Below are positions 17,384-25,189 of a DNA stretch of 64,000 nucleotides, piece by piece. A model generated the notes under the pieces. It did no database searches. It had not been told where the DNA came from and worked only from the letters and a program-made list of their open reading frames with translations. A program made the position numbers and the translations under genes. The stretch is from the NCBI RefSeq assembly GCF_021044685.1, contig NZ_CP088014.1:4822001-4886000 (forward strand), in the 5' to 3' direction. The stretch's first letter is position 1; every line of letters starts with the position of its first letter. Source of the stretch: Bradyrhizobium daqingense. Lineage in GTDB: Bacteria > Pseudomonadota > Alphaproteobacteria > Rhizobiales > Xanthobacteraceae.

Positions 17384-17576
17384 CCAAATCAGACGTTAGT
17401 CTCACAAAGGGGATACGCGTTCACCAGCAGCGCGGTTCTGCCATCAGCTACATTTGTCCAAGGCGTAGCAAAAAAGCCTCACAGAGCGGTAAACGGCGGT
17501 CACCTCCGGGGGCATGTCATCTTCCTGTCGGGCTGTCGCATTCCTACATTGCGGGGACTTGTTACCGGAGAACTTC

Positions 17577-18125
17577 ATGTCATCTCGTTTCCCTGGTCTT
17601 GCCGGCATCCGCTTGAAAGGCCTCGCCTTATTGCTTCTGGCTCTGGCTGCGCCGGCGGCGTCCGCCCAAGCTGCCGACGAGCCGGATCTGATCTTCCGCC
17701 GCTCGACCGTGTTCAAATGGATGAGCCCGAACGACAAGCTCGCGACCTATGGTCTCGACGATCCCGAGGTCGAGGGTGTGGCCTGTCATTTCACGGTCCC
17801 GGAGAAGGGCGGCTTCAAGGGCTGGCTGGGCCTTGCCGAGGAGGTCTCGGACATCTCGCTCGCCTGTCGTCAGGTCGGCCCGATCAAGTTCAAGAACAAG
17901 ATGGAGCAGGGCGACGACATGTTCCGCCAGCGCCGCTCACTGTTCTTCAAGAAGATGCAGATCGTGCGTGGCTGCGACACCAAGCGCAACGTGCTGGTCT
18001 ACATGGTCTATTCGGACAGGCTGATCGAGGGATCGCCGAAGAACTCGACCTCGACGGTGCCGATCATGCCGTGGGGACCTTCGGACGCCAACGTGCAGAA
18101 GTGCGGGGAGTTCTTCACTCACTGA
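17577..18125 (+). CDS. creA: CreA family exported protein
   Basis: Protein of 182 aa matching CreA: signal peptide to about residue 32 (LALLLLALAAPAASAQA), then IFRRSTVFKWMSPNDKLATYGLDDPEVEGVACHFT and ISLACRQVGPIKF, ending with two conserved cysteines and a PWG motif. CreA function is unknown although it is widespread in Proteobacteria. The ATG at 17577 has GGAG seven bases upstream; an earlier in-frame ATG at 17514 would add a non-signal leader. Confidence 0.88.
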   Translation: MSSRFPGLAGIRLKGLALLLLALAAPAASAQAADEPDLIFRRSTVFKWMSPNDKLATYGLDDPEVEGVACHFTVPEKGGFKGWLGLAEEVSDISLACRQVGPIKFKNKMEQGDDMFRQRRSLFFKKMQIVRGCDTKRNVLVYMVYSDRLIEGSPKNSTSTVPIMPWGPSDANVQKCGEFFTH

Positions 18126-18740
18126 CGACGGCGCGGCTGGCACGCGGCTTTGCCAGATGCGAACCGGTCAGCCGCACGAATGTCTGCGGCGCGGCTTCAA
18201 AGCCACGGTTTGATTGCAGCGCCATTTCGCCAGTGGATTTGGCGCTGCCGCGAACGGATCCTTGATCTCCACGGCCGGTCCGTTGGTCCGCCTCGCGCGT
18301 CGTTGCGCGATCTGTCGCCATCATGATGGCCATCCCTCAAATACACGCGCCCGGTGAGCCCGGGCGTCTCGGTTTCGATGGCTTGGGTCGCAGCCGAAGC
18401 GCCCCCGGTTCGACAGGCCCAGCCTTCGTTCGGCTTCTCTTCAGCAGAAAAACGTAAAATGCATGTGAAGCGCGTAAGGCGCGAGCATGACGACGCCTGT
18501 CTTGGAGTCTGGCCTCGAGCTCGGATGGAACTTGCCAGGCCGATTTGGGCCCTGGCGCGACCTAACTGAAATGATTGGGGTTTCCCGCCCAATGTTTCGT
18601 CGCACCGAATGTGTCGAAACAATTCGCGCGAAAGACGAAACCATTTTCCGCTTTTCGCGCATCACGGCCGAAACCGCCCATGGTTATCAGCTTCACAACG
18701 ACGACGGCGCACTGCCGGCCACGAATTCGGAGACGAGACT
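18126..18740. other. Intergenic stretch, no gene recognised
   Basis: 615 bases after creA. A GC hairpin (CGCCCGG/CCGGGCG) lies near 18346-18365. The short open frames on both strands lack ribosome sites, family character or favourable codon use. An AT-richer patch near 18440-18480 could hold a promoter for the small secreted genes that follow. Confidence 0.5.
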
Positions 18741-18905
18741 ATGCGCGCACTCAGCTTCATCCTTGCCTTCGGTTTCGTCCTCGCCGGCTCCTCCTTCGCA
18801 GGCACGCCCGATGGCAGTCTGCCCGGTGTCGGCACGTTCCAGTACAGTGGCTCGCCGCTGACGACCACCGCAGCGCAGCCGATCGTGCTCGCCGCGCGCC
18901 TCTGA
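18741..18905 (+). CDS. Small secreted peptide, 54 aa
   Basis: A short gene beginning MRALSFILAFGFVLAGSSFA, a clean Sec signal, followed by a 34-residue mature tail rich in Gly, Thr and Ser (GTPDGSLPGVGTFQYSGSPL). GGAGACGAGACT precedes the ATG, a good ribosome site. Function unknown; the tail lacks cysteines or known motifs. It is followed at 25 bases by another small exported protein, so the two may form one unit. Confidence 0.6.
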   Translation: MRALSFILAFGFVLAGSSFAGTPDGSLPGVGTFQYSGSPLTTTAAQPIVLAARL

Positions 18906-18930
18906 CTGCCAACCCGAAAATCAGCCGGCA

Positions 18931-19302
18931 ATGGCCATCATGCTCGTTCGTTTCTGCGCCGCAGCGTTCATCTCCGTCCTGACGATCAGTGCCGCTCAGG
19001 CGCAGGTCCGCGCTCCCTCGAGGCTGCCGGATCCGCGTGGCGAATTCGTGCGTCAGTGTGCGCCACGGATGCTGGGGCGCTGGGAGCATCCCGAAGCGAT
19101 TTGCACCTGTCTCCACGACCATGCGGCTGCCATGGTCGAGGATCGCGATTTGCGCGAGGCCCTGCTGCGCGGCATCAGCGAAACGGGCGTGCCGACGATC
19201 GAGACCGATTGGGTACCGACGTCCAAGCAGGGCGAAATCGGCCCGACCTTCACCAGGATCGCCAAGCCGACCCTGCAGTGCATGTTCGACCCGGCGAAGT
19301 AG
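18931..19302 (+). CDS. Small exported protein with cysteine-containing mature domain
   Basis: 123 aa with a signal peptide (MLVRFCAAAFISVLTISAAQA) and a mature region with cysteines in VRQCAPRML, ICTCLHD and LQCMF. The C-x-C and outer cysteines suggest a disulfide-stabilised periplasmic fold. No family is recognised. An internal ATG at 18940 (MLVRF) is an alternative start with a more typical signal peptide. Confidence 0.65.
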   Translation: MAIMLVRFCAAAFISVLTISAAQAQVRAPSRLPDPRGEFVRQCAPRMLGRWEHPEAICTCLHDHAAAMVEDRDLREALLRGISETGVPTIETDWVPTSKQGEIGPTFTRIAKPTLQCMFDPAK

Positions 19303-19313
19303 CTCTCAGGTCT

Positions 19314-19559
19314 TCATTTGGTTTTCGGACCGTAGCGCGGCACGCAGGCGCTGGTCCGCGACACGCCCTTGTCGGTCATCTTCGCGCCGCGCACTTCCTT
19401 GACCTGACCTGCGGGGCAGGTTCCGTCATCTACGAGCACGCGCTGGCCAAGCTTGAGGTCGACGATGTCCTGCTCGCGGCCGACCGTTGCTGCGTGCGCC
19501 GTCGAGGCGAGCGCGAGGGAGATCAGGAGAGACAGGCAAGTCGCGCGGCGCAGCTGCAT
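19314..19559 (-). CDS. Small exported protein (DUF6719-like)
   Basis: 81 aa with signal peptide MQLRRATCLSLLISLALAST to AHA, then a basic mature part containing DLKLGQRVLVDDGTCPAGQVKEV and a second cysteine in SACVPRYG, perhaps one disulfide. Convergent with the preceding plus-strand gene, 11 bases apart. The family assignment is tentative; function unknown. Confidence 0.65.
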   Translation of the reverse strand: MQLRRATCLSLLISLALASTAHAATVGREQDIVDLKLGQRVLVDDGTCPAGQVKEVRGAKMTDKGVSRTSACVPRYGPKTK

Positions 19560-19626
19560 GGTGTGAGATCCGGTATCGATAGTCGCAATCTAGGAAGCGG
19601 CAGGCGATTCTCATAGTGAAGCTTCG

Positions 19627-21114
19627 TCACGCCCGCCGGGACGATTTGCTTCCGGCACTTTGGGCTGAGCGCGATTCCCGCGCCAGCCGTTCAGCCGAGG
19701 CGATCAATTGCGGAACCGCGTGGCCCGAAAATCCCAGCACGAAGCCGGGCAGGGGGCGTGCGCGTGAATAGGTGTCGGCCAGGAGCCAGCCCTCTGCACC
19801 AGCCGCCTGCTTCACCTCTGCCGCCACCCGCGGATCGACTGCGCGATCGAACCGGGCGACGAGGTGCAACCCTTGCGACGGCACCGGCACCGATAGTGCG
19901 CCGTCGGATCTGGTCTCCAGCGTCGCGGCCAGGGCATCACGCGCCTCGCGATAGAGCTTGCGCGTGCGCTTGAGGTTCGCCGCGAAGGCGCCGGAATTGA
20001 GCATGTCGGCCACGGCACCTTCCATCAGCGTGCCGGGAAAGCGGTCGAGCGCGGCGCGCGCGGCGGTGACGTTCCCGATCAGGCGCTCGGGCAGGGCGCA
20101 ATAGCCGATGCGCAGGCCCGGAAACAGGGTCTTGGCGAAGGTGCCCATGTAGATCACGCGCTGCAGGTGATCGATGCCGGCCAGCGACATCAGCGGCGCG
20201 CCGTCGTAGCGGAACTCGCTGTCGTAATCATCCTCCAGCACGAAGGCGCCGGCCTGCTTGGCCCAGTCCAGCAGCTCGAGCCGCCGTGGCATCGACATCT
20301 GGACTCCCAGCGGAAACTGGTGCGACGGCGTGACATAGGCTGCGCGCGCAGACGACGCCATAGCGCGGCCCTTGGCCACGTGCAGGCCTTGCGCGTCGAC
20401 GGGGATGGGCACGATGCGATATCCGCATTGGGCGATCGTCCGGCGCACGATGGGATAACCTGGGTCTTCGCACCAGACCCGGTCGCCGGCCTTCAGGATC
20501 GCGCTCAGCACGATGCGCAGCGCGTGCAGCGTGCCTGACGTGAGCATGATCTGCTCGGGGTCGCAGCGCAGGCCTCGCGCCGACAGCAGGTGATCGGCAA
20601 TCGCCGCGCGCAGCTCGCGGCTGCCGCGGGGATCGCCATAGTGCAGATGCTCGGACCCGAATGCGCGCATGCGGCGGCCGACGAAAGCGCGGAACCGCTG
20701 CACGGCGCGCTCGTCGATATGGGTGCAGCCGAGCGCGAATGCGCCCTGCCGCGGTGCTTCGATCACGGCCTTGGGCGCCTTCGCCTCGGCCGCGCGCGCC
20801 GGAATCCGCGCTGCGACGAAGGTGCCGGAGCCGACTCTTGCCTCGGCAAAACCGTCGGCAATCAGCCGTTCATAGGCAGTGACGACGGCGTTGCGGCGGA
20901 AGCCCGTTTGCTTGGCCAATGTCCGCGTCGGCGGGAGCGGCTCACCGGGCCGGACGAGACCGGACACGATCATCTCGCATAGGGCCTGATAAAGCCGGTG
21001 CCCGGCGGAGGCGTCCGCCGTGATGTGCGGACCGGTCAGGTCGAGCGGCAGCTCGGGCTTCGACAGAGAAGCGGCCTTGGCCGGCGGCAGAGAATTGGTC
21101 GGAATTTTTTGCAT
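19627..21114 (-). CDS. MocR-type transcriptional regulator (GntR HTH + aminotransferase fold)
   Basis: 495 aa. The N-terminal winged helix-turn-helix (about 50-105; LPPTRTLAKQTGFRRNAVVTAYERL, then GFAEARVGSGTFV) is joined to an aminotransferase fold-I domain that binds PLP: YVTPSHQFPLGVQMSMPRR, FVLEDDYDSEFRYDG and GTFAKTLFPGLRIGY, which holds the expected PLP lysine. MocR/PdxR proteins often control vitamin B6 or amine metabolism genes next to them. It is divergent from an FMN-binding PPOX-like gene, which fits that pattern. Start at ATG 21114; a GTG at 21171 is possible but leaves 15 bases to the divergent start. Confidence 0.88.
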   Translation of the reverse strand: MQKIPTNSLPPAKAASLSKPELPLDLTGPHITADASAGHRLYQALCEMIVSGLVRPGEPLPPTRTLAKQTGFRRNAVVTAYERLIADGFAEARVGSGTFVAARIPARAAEAKAPKAVIEAPRQGAFALGCTHIDERAVQRFRAFVGRRMRAFGSEHLHYGDPRGSRELRAAIADHLLSARGLRCDPEQIMLTSGTLHALRIVLSAILKAGDRVWCEDPGYPIVRRTIAQCGYRIVPIPVDAQGLHVAKGRAMASSARAAYVTPSHQFPLGVQMSMPRRLELLDWAKQAGAFVLEDDYDSEFRYDGAPLMSLAGIDHLQRVIYMGTFAKTLFPGLRIGYCALPERLIGNVTAARAALDRFPGTLMEGAVADMLNSGAFAANLKRTRKLYREARDALAATLETRSDGALSVPVPSQGLHLVARFDRAVDPRVAAEVKQAAGAEGWLLADTYSRARPLPGFVLGFSGHAVPQLIASAERLARESRSAQSAGSKSSRRA

Positions 21115-21186
21115 GGAATTGGCACTATCGCAGACCAAATCCGCGGCTACAACTCTGTTGGATTGTTTCACTCCCGAGGAGCGGCC

Positions 21187-21912
21187 GTGAGCCAGGTTGA
21201 GATTTCGAATTCCTATCCGACGTCAGCCCGTAACCAAGTGAAGCGGCGTCACGACCGTGGCTTCTACGATCACGCGACCGTTCACCGCATCCTGGATTCC
21301 TCGATGCTGTGCCACGTCTCCTACGTGATCGACGGCCAGCCCTATTGCACGCCGACCTTCTTTTGGCGCGAAGGCACGAAGCTGTACTGGCACGGGAGCA
21401 GCGCCAGCCGCATGCTGCGCAGCCAGACCAGAGGCGAGCGCGTCTGTTTGACGGTCGCCCATCTCGACAGTCTCGTGCTGGCGCGCTGCGGCTTCAACCA
21501 TTCCGCCGACTACCGCGCGGTGATGGCATTCGGCACCGCCTATCTCGTCACCGATCCCGAAGAGAAGGAGCGTGCGGTGATCGCGATGGTCGACCGCTTT
21601 TTCCCGGGCCGCACCGCGGGCCTGCGCCAGAGCACTGCGCAGGAGATCAAGGCGACCTCCTTCATCGCGATGGAGATCGAGGAGGCCTCGGCCAAGATCC
21701 GCGCCAAGGGCGTGGCAGACGACGACGAGGACTACGAATTGCCTGTTTATGCCGAGCGCATCCCGGTGCGCACCGTGCTCGGCGCGCCCGAGCCGTGTCC
21801 GCGCCTGCTCGACGGCGTCAGCCGTCCTGCGACGCTGGATGGCTATTCGGAAGGCCGACTGCTCGAAGATGCATTGCGGGATGCGTATTTTGTGGAGTAC
21901 CCGAACGGCTGA
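21187..21912 (+). CDS. Pyridoxamine 5'-phosphate oxidase-like FMN-binding protein
   Basis: Split-barrel flavoprotein of 241 aa. The N-terminal half carries the NimA/PPOX-like pattern: FYDHATVHRILDSSMLCHVSYVIDG, PTFFWREGTKLYWHGSSASRML and VCLTVAHLDSLVLAR. The start is GTG at 21187, preceded at proper distance by GAGGAG. The divergent MocR-type, PLP-sensing regulator 72 bases away probably controls it. Substrate unknown; true PdxH enzymes are longer in the C-terminal region and carry other motifs. Confidence 0.85.
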   Translation: MSQVEISNSYPTSARNQVKRRHDRGFYDHATVHRILDSSMLCHVSYVIDGQPYCTPTFFWREGTKLYWHGSSASRMLRSQTRGERVCLTVAHLDSLVLARCGFNHSADYRAVMAFGTAYLVTDPEEKERAVIAMVDRFFPGRTAGLRQSTAQEIKATSFIAMEIEEASAKIRAKGVADDDEDYELPVYAERIPVRTVLGAPEPCPRLLDGVSRPATLDGYSEGRLLEDALRDAYFVEYPNG

Positions 21913-21966
21913 AATCGGCTAGCTTGCGCTCCATCGATGATCTGAAGCCCCGATTGGAGTTGCCTG

Positions 21967-23244
21967 ATGAATGCCGAAATGCAGCAGAGGATTCTCGACG
22001 CCGTCGACGCCGGCTTCGAAGCCCAGCTGGCGACCACGCGAGATTTCGTCGCGATCCCCTCGACCCGCGGGGCCGAGGGACCGTGCCAGGACATGATCGG
22101 CGACCTCCTGCGCGAGCGCGGCTACGAGGTCGACGACTGGCACATCAATGTCGACGACCTCAAGGATCTGCGCGGCTTCGGCCCGATCGAGCACGATTTC
22201 TCCAAGGCGCGTTCCGTGGTGGGGACCTACCGTCCGCAAACCAGCGCTGGCAAATCGCTGATCCTCCAGGGCCACTCCGACGTGGTGCCGGCAGGTCCGC
22301 TGGATTTGTGGGAGACGCCACCGTTCTCGCCCGTCATCAAGGACGGCAAGATGTTCGGTCGCGGCGCCTGCGATATGAAGTCGGGCACGATCGGCGCGCT
22401 CTATGCGCTGGATGCGATCAAGGCGGCGGGCTTGAAGCCGACGGCGCGGATCCACTTCCAATCCGTGATCGAGGAGGAGAGCACCGGCGTCGGCGCACTC
22501 TCGACGCTGCAGCGCGGTTATCGCGCCGACGCCTGCTTCATTCCCGAGCCGACCGGCGGCAAGATGGTGCGCTCGCAGGTCGGTGTGATCTGGTTCCGCC
22601 TGCGTGTGAAAGGGCACCCGACCCACGTGGCTTTCGCCGGCTCAGGTGCGAATGCGATCATGGCCGCCTATCATCTGATTCAGGCCCTGCAAAAGCTCGA
22701 GATCGAATGGAACGAGCGCGCGAAAGCCGATCGGCACTTCAAGACGCTCAACCATCCCATCAACTTCAACCCCGGCATCATCAAGGGCGGCGACTGGGCC
22801 TCCAGCGTCCCGGCCTGGTGCGACGTCGATTGCCGGATTGCCGTGTTGCCGGGCTGGTCGATCGCCGATCACCAGAAGGAGATCATGGCTTGCGTCGCGG
22901 CCGCTGCGCGCAACCACCGCTTCCTGGCCAACAACCCGCCTGAGATCGAATGGTCGGGCTTCCTGTCGGAAGGGTATGAACTAACCGACGCTGCCGCACC
23001 GGAGGCTGCGTTCGGCAAGGCCTTCAACAAAGTCTATGGCGGCGCAGTCGAAGACCTCGTGTTCACCGCGCTCACCGATACCCGGTTCTACGGCCTCAAT
23101 CACGGCATCCCGAGCCTGTGCTTCGGTGCGAGCGGCGGCGAGATGCACGGCTTCAACGAATATGTCGACCTGGACTCGCTGAAGAAGACGACCAAGGCGA
23201 TGGCGCTGTTCGTCGCGGAATGGTGCGGCGTGGAGAAGGCGTAG
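21967..23244 (+). CDS. M20 family metallopeptidase / ArgE-DapE-type deacylase
   Basis: Zinc-dependent amidohydrolase of 425 aa. Metal and catalytic residues are visible: H103 in GHSDVVP, D136 in GRGACDMKSG, and the EEEST motif at 169-173, followed by a dimerisation domain and a late HG(I/F)N-type histidine. The family includes acetylornithine deacetylase, succinyl-diaminopimelate desuccinylase and carboxypeptidases, and the sequence does not settle which. 54 bases after the PPOX-like gene on the same strand, so possibly cotranscribed. Confidence 0.87.
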   Translation: MNAEMQQRILDAVDAGFEAQLATTRDFVAIPSTRGAEGPCQDMIGDLLRERGYEVDDWHINVDDLKDLRGFGPIEHDFSKARSVVGTYRPQTSAGKSLILQGHSDVVPAGPLDLWETPPFSPVIKDGKMFGRGACDMKSGTIGALYALDAIKAAGLKPTARIHFQSVIEEESTGVGALSTLQRGYRADACFIPEPTGGKMVRSQVGVIWFRLRVKGHPTHVAFAGSGANAIMAAYHLIQALQKLEIEWNERAKADRHFKTLNHPINFNPGIIKGGDWASSVPAWCDVDCRIAVLPGWSIADHQKEIMACVAAAARNHRFLANNPPEIEWSGFLSEGYELTDAAAPEAAFGKAFNKVYGGAVEDLVFTALTDTRFYGLNHGIPSLCFGASGGEMHGFNEYVDLDSLKKTTKAMALFVAEWCGVEKA

Positions 23245-23265
23245 AGGCGAGCCCCGCCGTCTCCG

Positions 23266-23354
23266 CCGTCATTGCGAGGAGCCCTTGCGACGAAGCGATC
23301 CAGACTGTCGCCGCGGAGACAGACTGGATTGCTTCGCTGCGCTCGCAATGACGG
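23266..23354. repeat. Palindromic intergenic repeat, family A, copy 2
   Basis: Outer arms CCGTCATTGCGAG and CTCGCAATGACGG, inner arms GAAGCGATCCAGACTGTC and GACAGACTGGATTGCTTC-like, with CCGCGG at the apex. It follows the M20 deacylase stop by 21 bases and may form its transcript end. See copy 1 at 7822-7906. Confidence 0.85.
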
Positions 23355-23413
23355 AGTTGGCTGCCAGATCCTCATTTGTGCGGAAATATCTTGCCGCTCC
23401 ACTGCCCAAATCC

Positions 23414-23425
23414 TTTAAGCTTAAA
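23414..23425. promoter_or_regulatory. Perfect 12-bp palindrome upstream of the kynurenine operon
   Basis: TTTAAGCTTAAA lies 72 bases before the first gene of the kyn operon in an AT-rich patch, with AAAATAAAG next to it. It could be an operator or part of a promoter. kyn operons in other proteobacteria are controlled by an Lrp-type KynR, but no regulator gene is adjacent here, so the role is a guess. Confidence 0.3.
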
Positions 23426-23497
23426 ATAAAGACTAGGATGCCGCACTAACCGGTGGCAGACTGGTGCCCGTTCGCCGGACGAGTCCAGGGAGACACC

Positions 23498-24307
23498 ATG
23501 CGCGATTGGGATGACGCTTATGCCAATTCGGCCCATATCCCGGGCTCGGACAAGATGCCGGCGCTGTGGGCGGAGCGAGCAGCGGCCTATCGTGCCGGGC
23601 TGAAAGATTTTCGTGCGGACATCGCCTATGGCGCCACCGAGCGCCAGCGCCTCGACCTGGTCCTGCCGGACGGTGACAGCAAGGGCCTCGTCGTCTTTGT
23701 GCATGGCGGCTATTGGATGCGCTTCGACAAATCGACCTGGACAGATCTGGCCGAAGGCGCGCGCCACCATGGCTGGACGGTTTGCTTGCCGAGCTACACG
23801 TTGACGCCGGCCGCGCGTATCTCCGACATCACGGCCGAGATCACAACTGCGATTGCCAAGGCGGCTTCGCTGGTCGCGGGGCCGATCCGGCTCGCCGGCC
23901 ATTCCGCCGGCGGGCATCTTGTCACGCGCATGCTGTGCAACGACGGCCGGCTCGAGCCCGCCGTCTACGATCGCATCGCCGGCACGCTCTCGATCAGCGG
24001 CCTGCATGATCTGCGTCCGCTGCTCAAGACGAAAATGAACGAGACGCTGCGCATGACCATGGAGGAGGCGACGCTGGAAAGCGCGGTGCTGCATCTGCCG
24101 CGCGGAGCTTCGCCTGTGACCGCCTGGGTCGGCGGCAGCGAACGCCCGGAGTTCATCCGCCAGTCCGACCTGATTGCCAATGTCTGGACCGGTTTCGACG
24201 TGCCGACGCGCCTCGTCGTCGATCCCGGGCTCAACCATTTTACGGTGATCGATGGGCTCAAGGACCCATCGTCGCCGATCACTGCGCGCCTGATCGGCCT
24301 CGATTGA
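23498..24307 (+). CDS. Alpha/beta hydrolase, probable kynurenine formamidase (arylformamidase)
   Basis: 269-residue serine hydrolase with the oxyanion-hole motif HGGYW (69-73), the nucleophile elbow GHSAGG (S136) and a late catalytic histidine in LNHF (H247). HGGxW is typical of the animal/fungal-type kynurenine formamidases, which cleave N-formylkynurenine to kynurenine and formate. It lies 33 bases upstream of kynA and kynU, so it probably supplies the middle step in place of metal-dependent KynB. The ATG at 23498 follows GGGAGA; the in-frame region from 23453 is excluded. Function is inferred from context and motif. Confidence 0.82.
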   Translation: MRDWDDAYANSAHIPGSDKMPALWAERAAAYRAGLKDFRADIAYGATERQRLDLVLPDGDSKGLVVFVHGGYWMRFDKSTWTDLAEGARHHGWTVCLPSYTLTPAARISDITAEITTAIAKAASLVAGPIRLAGHSAGGHLVTRMLCNDGRLEPAVYDRIAGTLSISGLHDLRPLLKTKMNETLRMTMEEATLESAVLHLPRGASPVTAWVGGSERPEFIRQSDLIANVWTGFDVPTRLVVDPGLNHFTVIDGLKDPSSPITARLIGLD

Positions 24308-24340
24308 CGCGGCAGGGATGATTGATCGAAAGGACCCGTC

Positions 24341-25180
24341 ATGACGTCCAGCGATTACGATCCTGCAAGAGAAGGCGCCGAGACCGATTTCGCCCGGCGC
24401 ATGTCCTATGGCGATTATCTGGCGCTTGATGCGATCCTCGGAGCGCAGCATCCGCTCTCGGAAGCGCATGACGAGATGCTGTTCATCATCCAGCATCAGA
24501 CCACGGAGCTGTGGATGCGCCTTGCCATCCACGAGCTCAGCGCCGCGCGCCGCGCCATCGCGCGGGACGAAGTGCAGCCCGCGATGAAGATGCTGGCGCG
24601 GGTGTCGCGCATTTTCGAGCAGCTCAACGGCGCCTGGGACGTGCTGCGGACCATGACGCCGAGCGAATATACCCGCTTCCGTTCGCAGCTCGGTCAGTCC
24701 TCGGGGTTTCAGTCGCGCCAGTATCGGCTGATCGAATTTCTGCTCGGCAACCGCAACCATGCCATGCTCAAGCCGCACGCCCACGATGTGGAGACGACAA
24801 AATTGCTCGAAGCCGAGCTCGCGACGCCCAGCCTCTACGACGAGGTGCTGCGGCTGGCGGACCGCCACGGGCTCAAGATGCCTGCGGCCGTGCTGTCGCG
24901 CGACGTCCGCGAGACCCATGGCTTCAATGAGGGTGTGCTGCAGGCTTGGCGTATCGTCTACGAGGCGCCGGAGACGCATTGGATGCTCTATGAGCTTGCC
25001 GAGAAGCTGGTCGATTTCGAGGACTATTTCCGGCGCTGGCGCTTCAACCATGTGACGACGGTCGAGCGCGTGATCGGCTTCAAGCGCGGCACCGGCGGCA
25101 CCGGCGGCGTCAGCTATCTCAAACGGATGCTGGAGATCGAGCTGTTTCCCGAGCTCTGGCGCGTGCGTACCATTCTCTAA
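24341..25180 (+). CDS. kynA: Tryptophan 2,3-dioxygenase
   Basis: Haem dioxygenase opening the indole ring of tryptophan to give N-formylkynurenine, first step of the kynurenine route. 279 aa, the family length. Substrate-pocket motif QHQTTELW (51-58) and the haem-ligand histidine H237 in NHVTTVERVIG, followed by KRGTGGTGG (248-256), are all present. The gene follows the formamidase candidate and precedes kynU by nine bases, so it is part of one operon. Confidence 0.96.
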   Translation: MTSSDYDPAREGAETDFARRMSYGDYLALDAILGAQHPLSEAHDEMLFIIQHQTTELWMRLAIHELSAARRAIARDEVQPAMKMLARVSRIFEQLNGAWDVLRTMTPSEYTRFRSQLGQSSGFQSRQYRLIEFLLGNRNHAMLKPHAHDVETTKLLEAELATPSLYDEVLRLADRHGLKMPAAVLSRDVRETHGFNEGVLQAWRIVYEAPETHWMLYELAEKLVDFEDYFRRWRFNHVTTVERVIGFKRGTGGTGGVSYLKRMLEIELFPELWRVRTIL

Positions 25181-25189
25181 GAGACCTTC

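Noticed and set aside
16550..18265. A 571-codon frame over the transpeptidase and creA
   Set aside because: Overlaps two well-supported genes, one on each strand, in a different frame; composition typical of an accidental frame.
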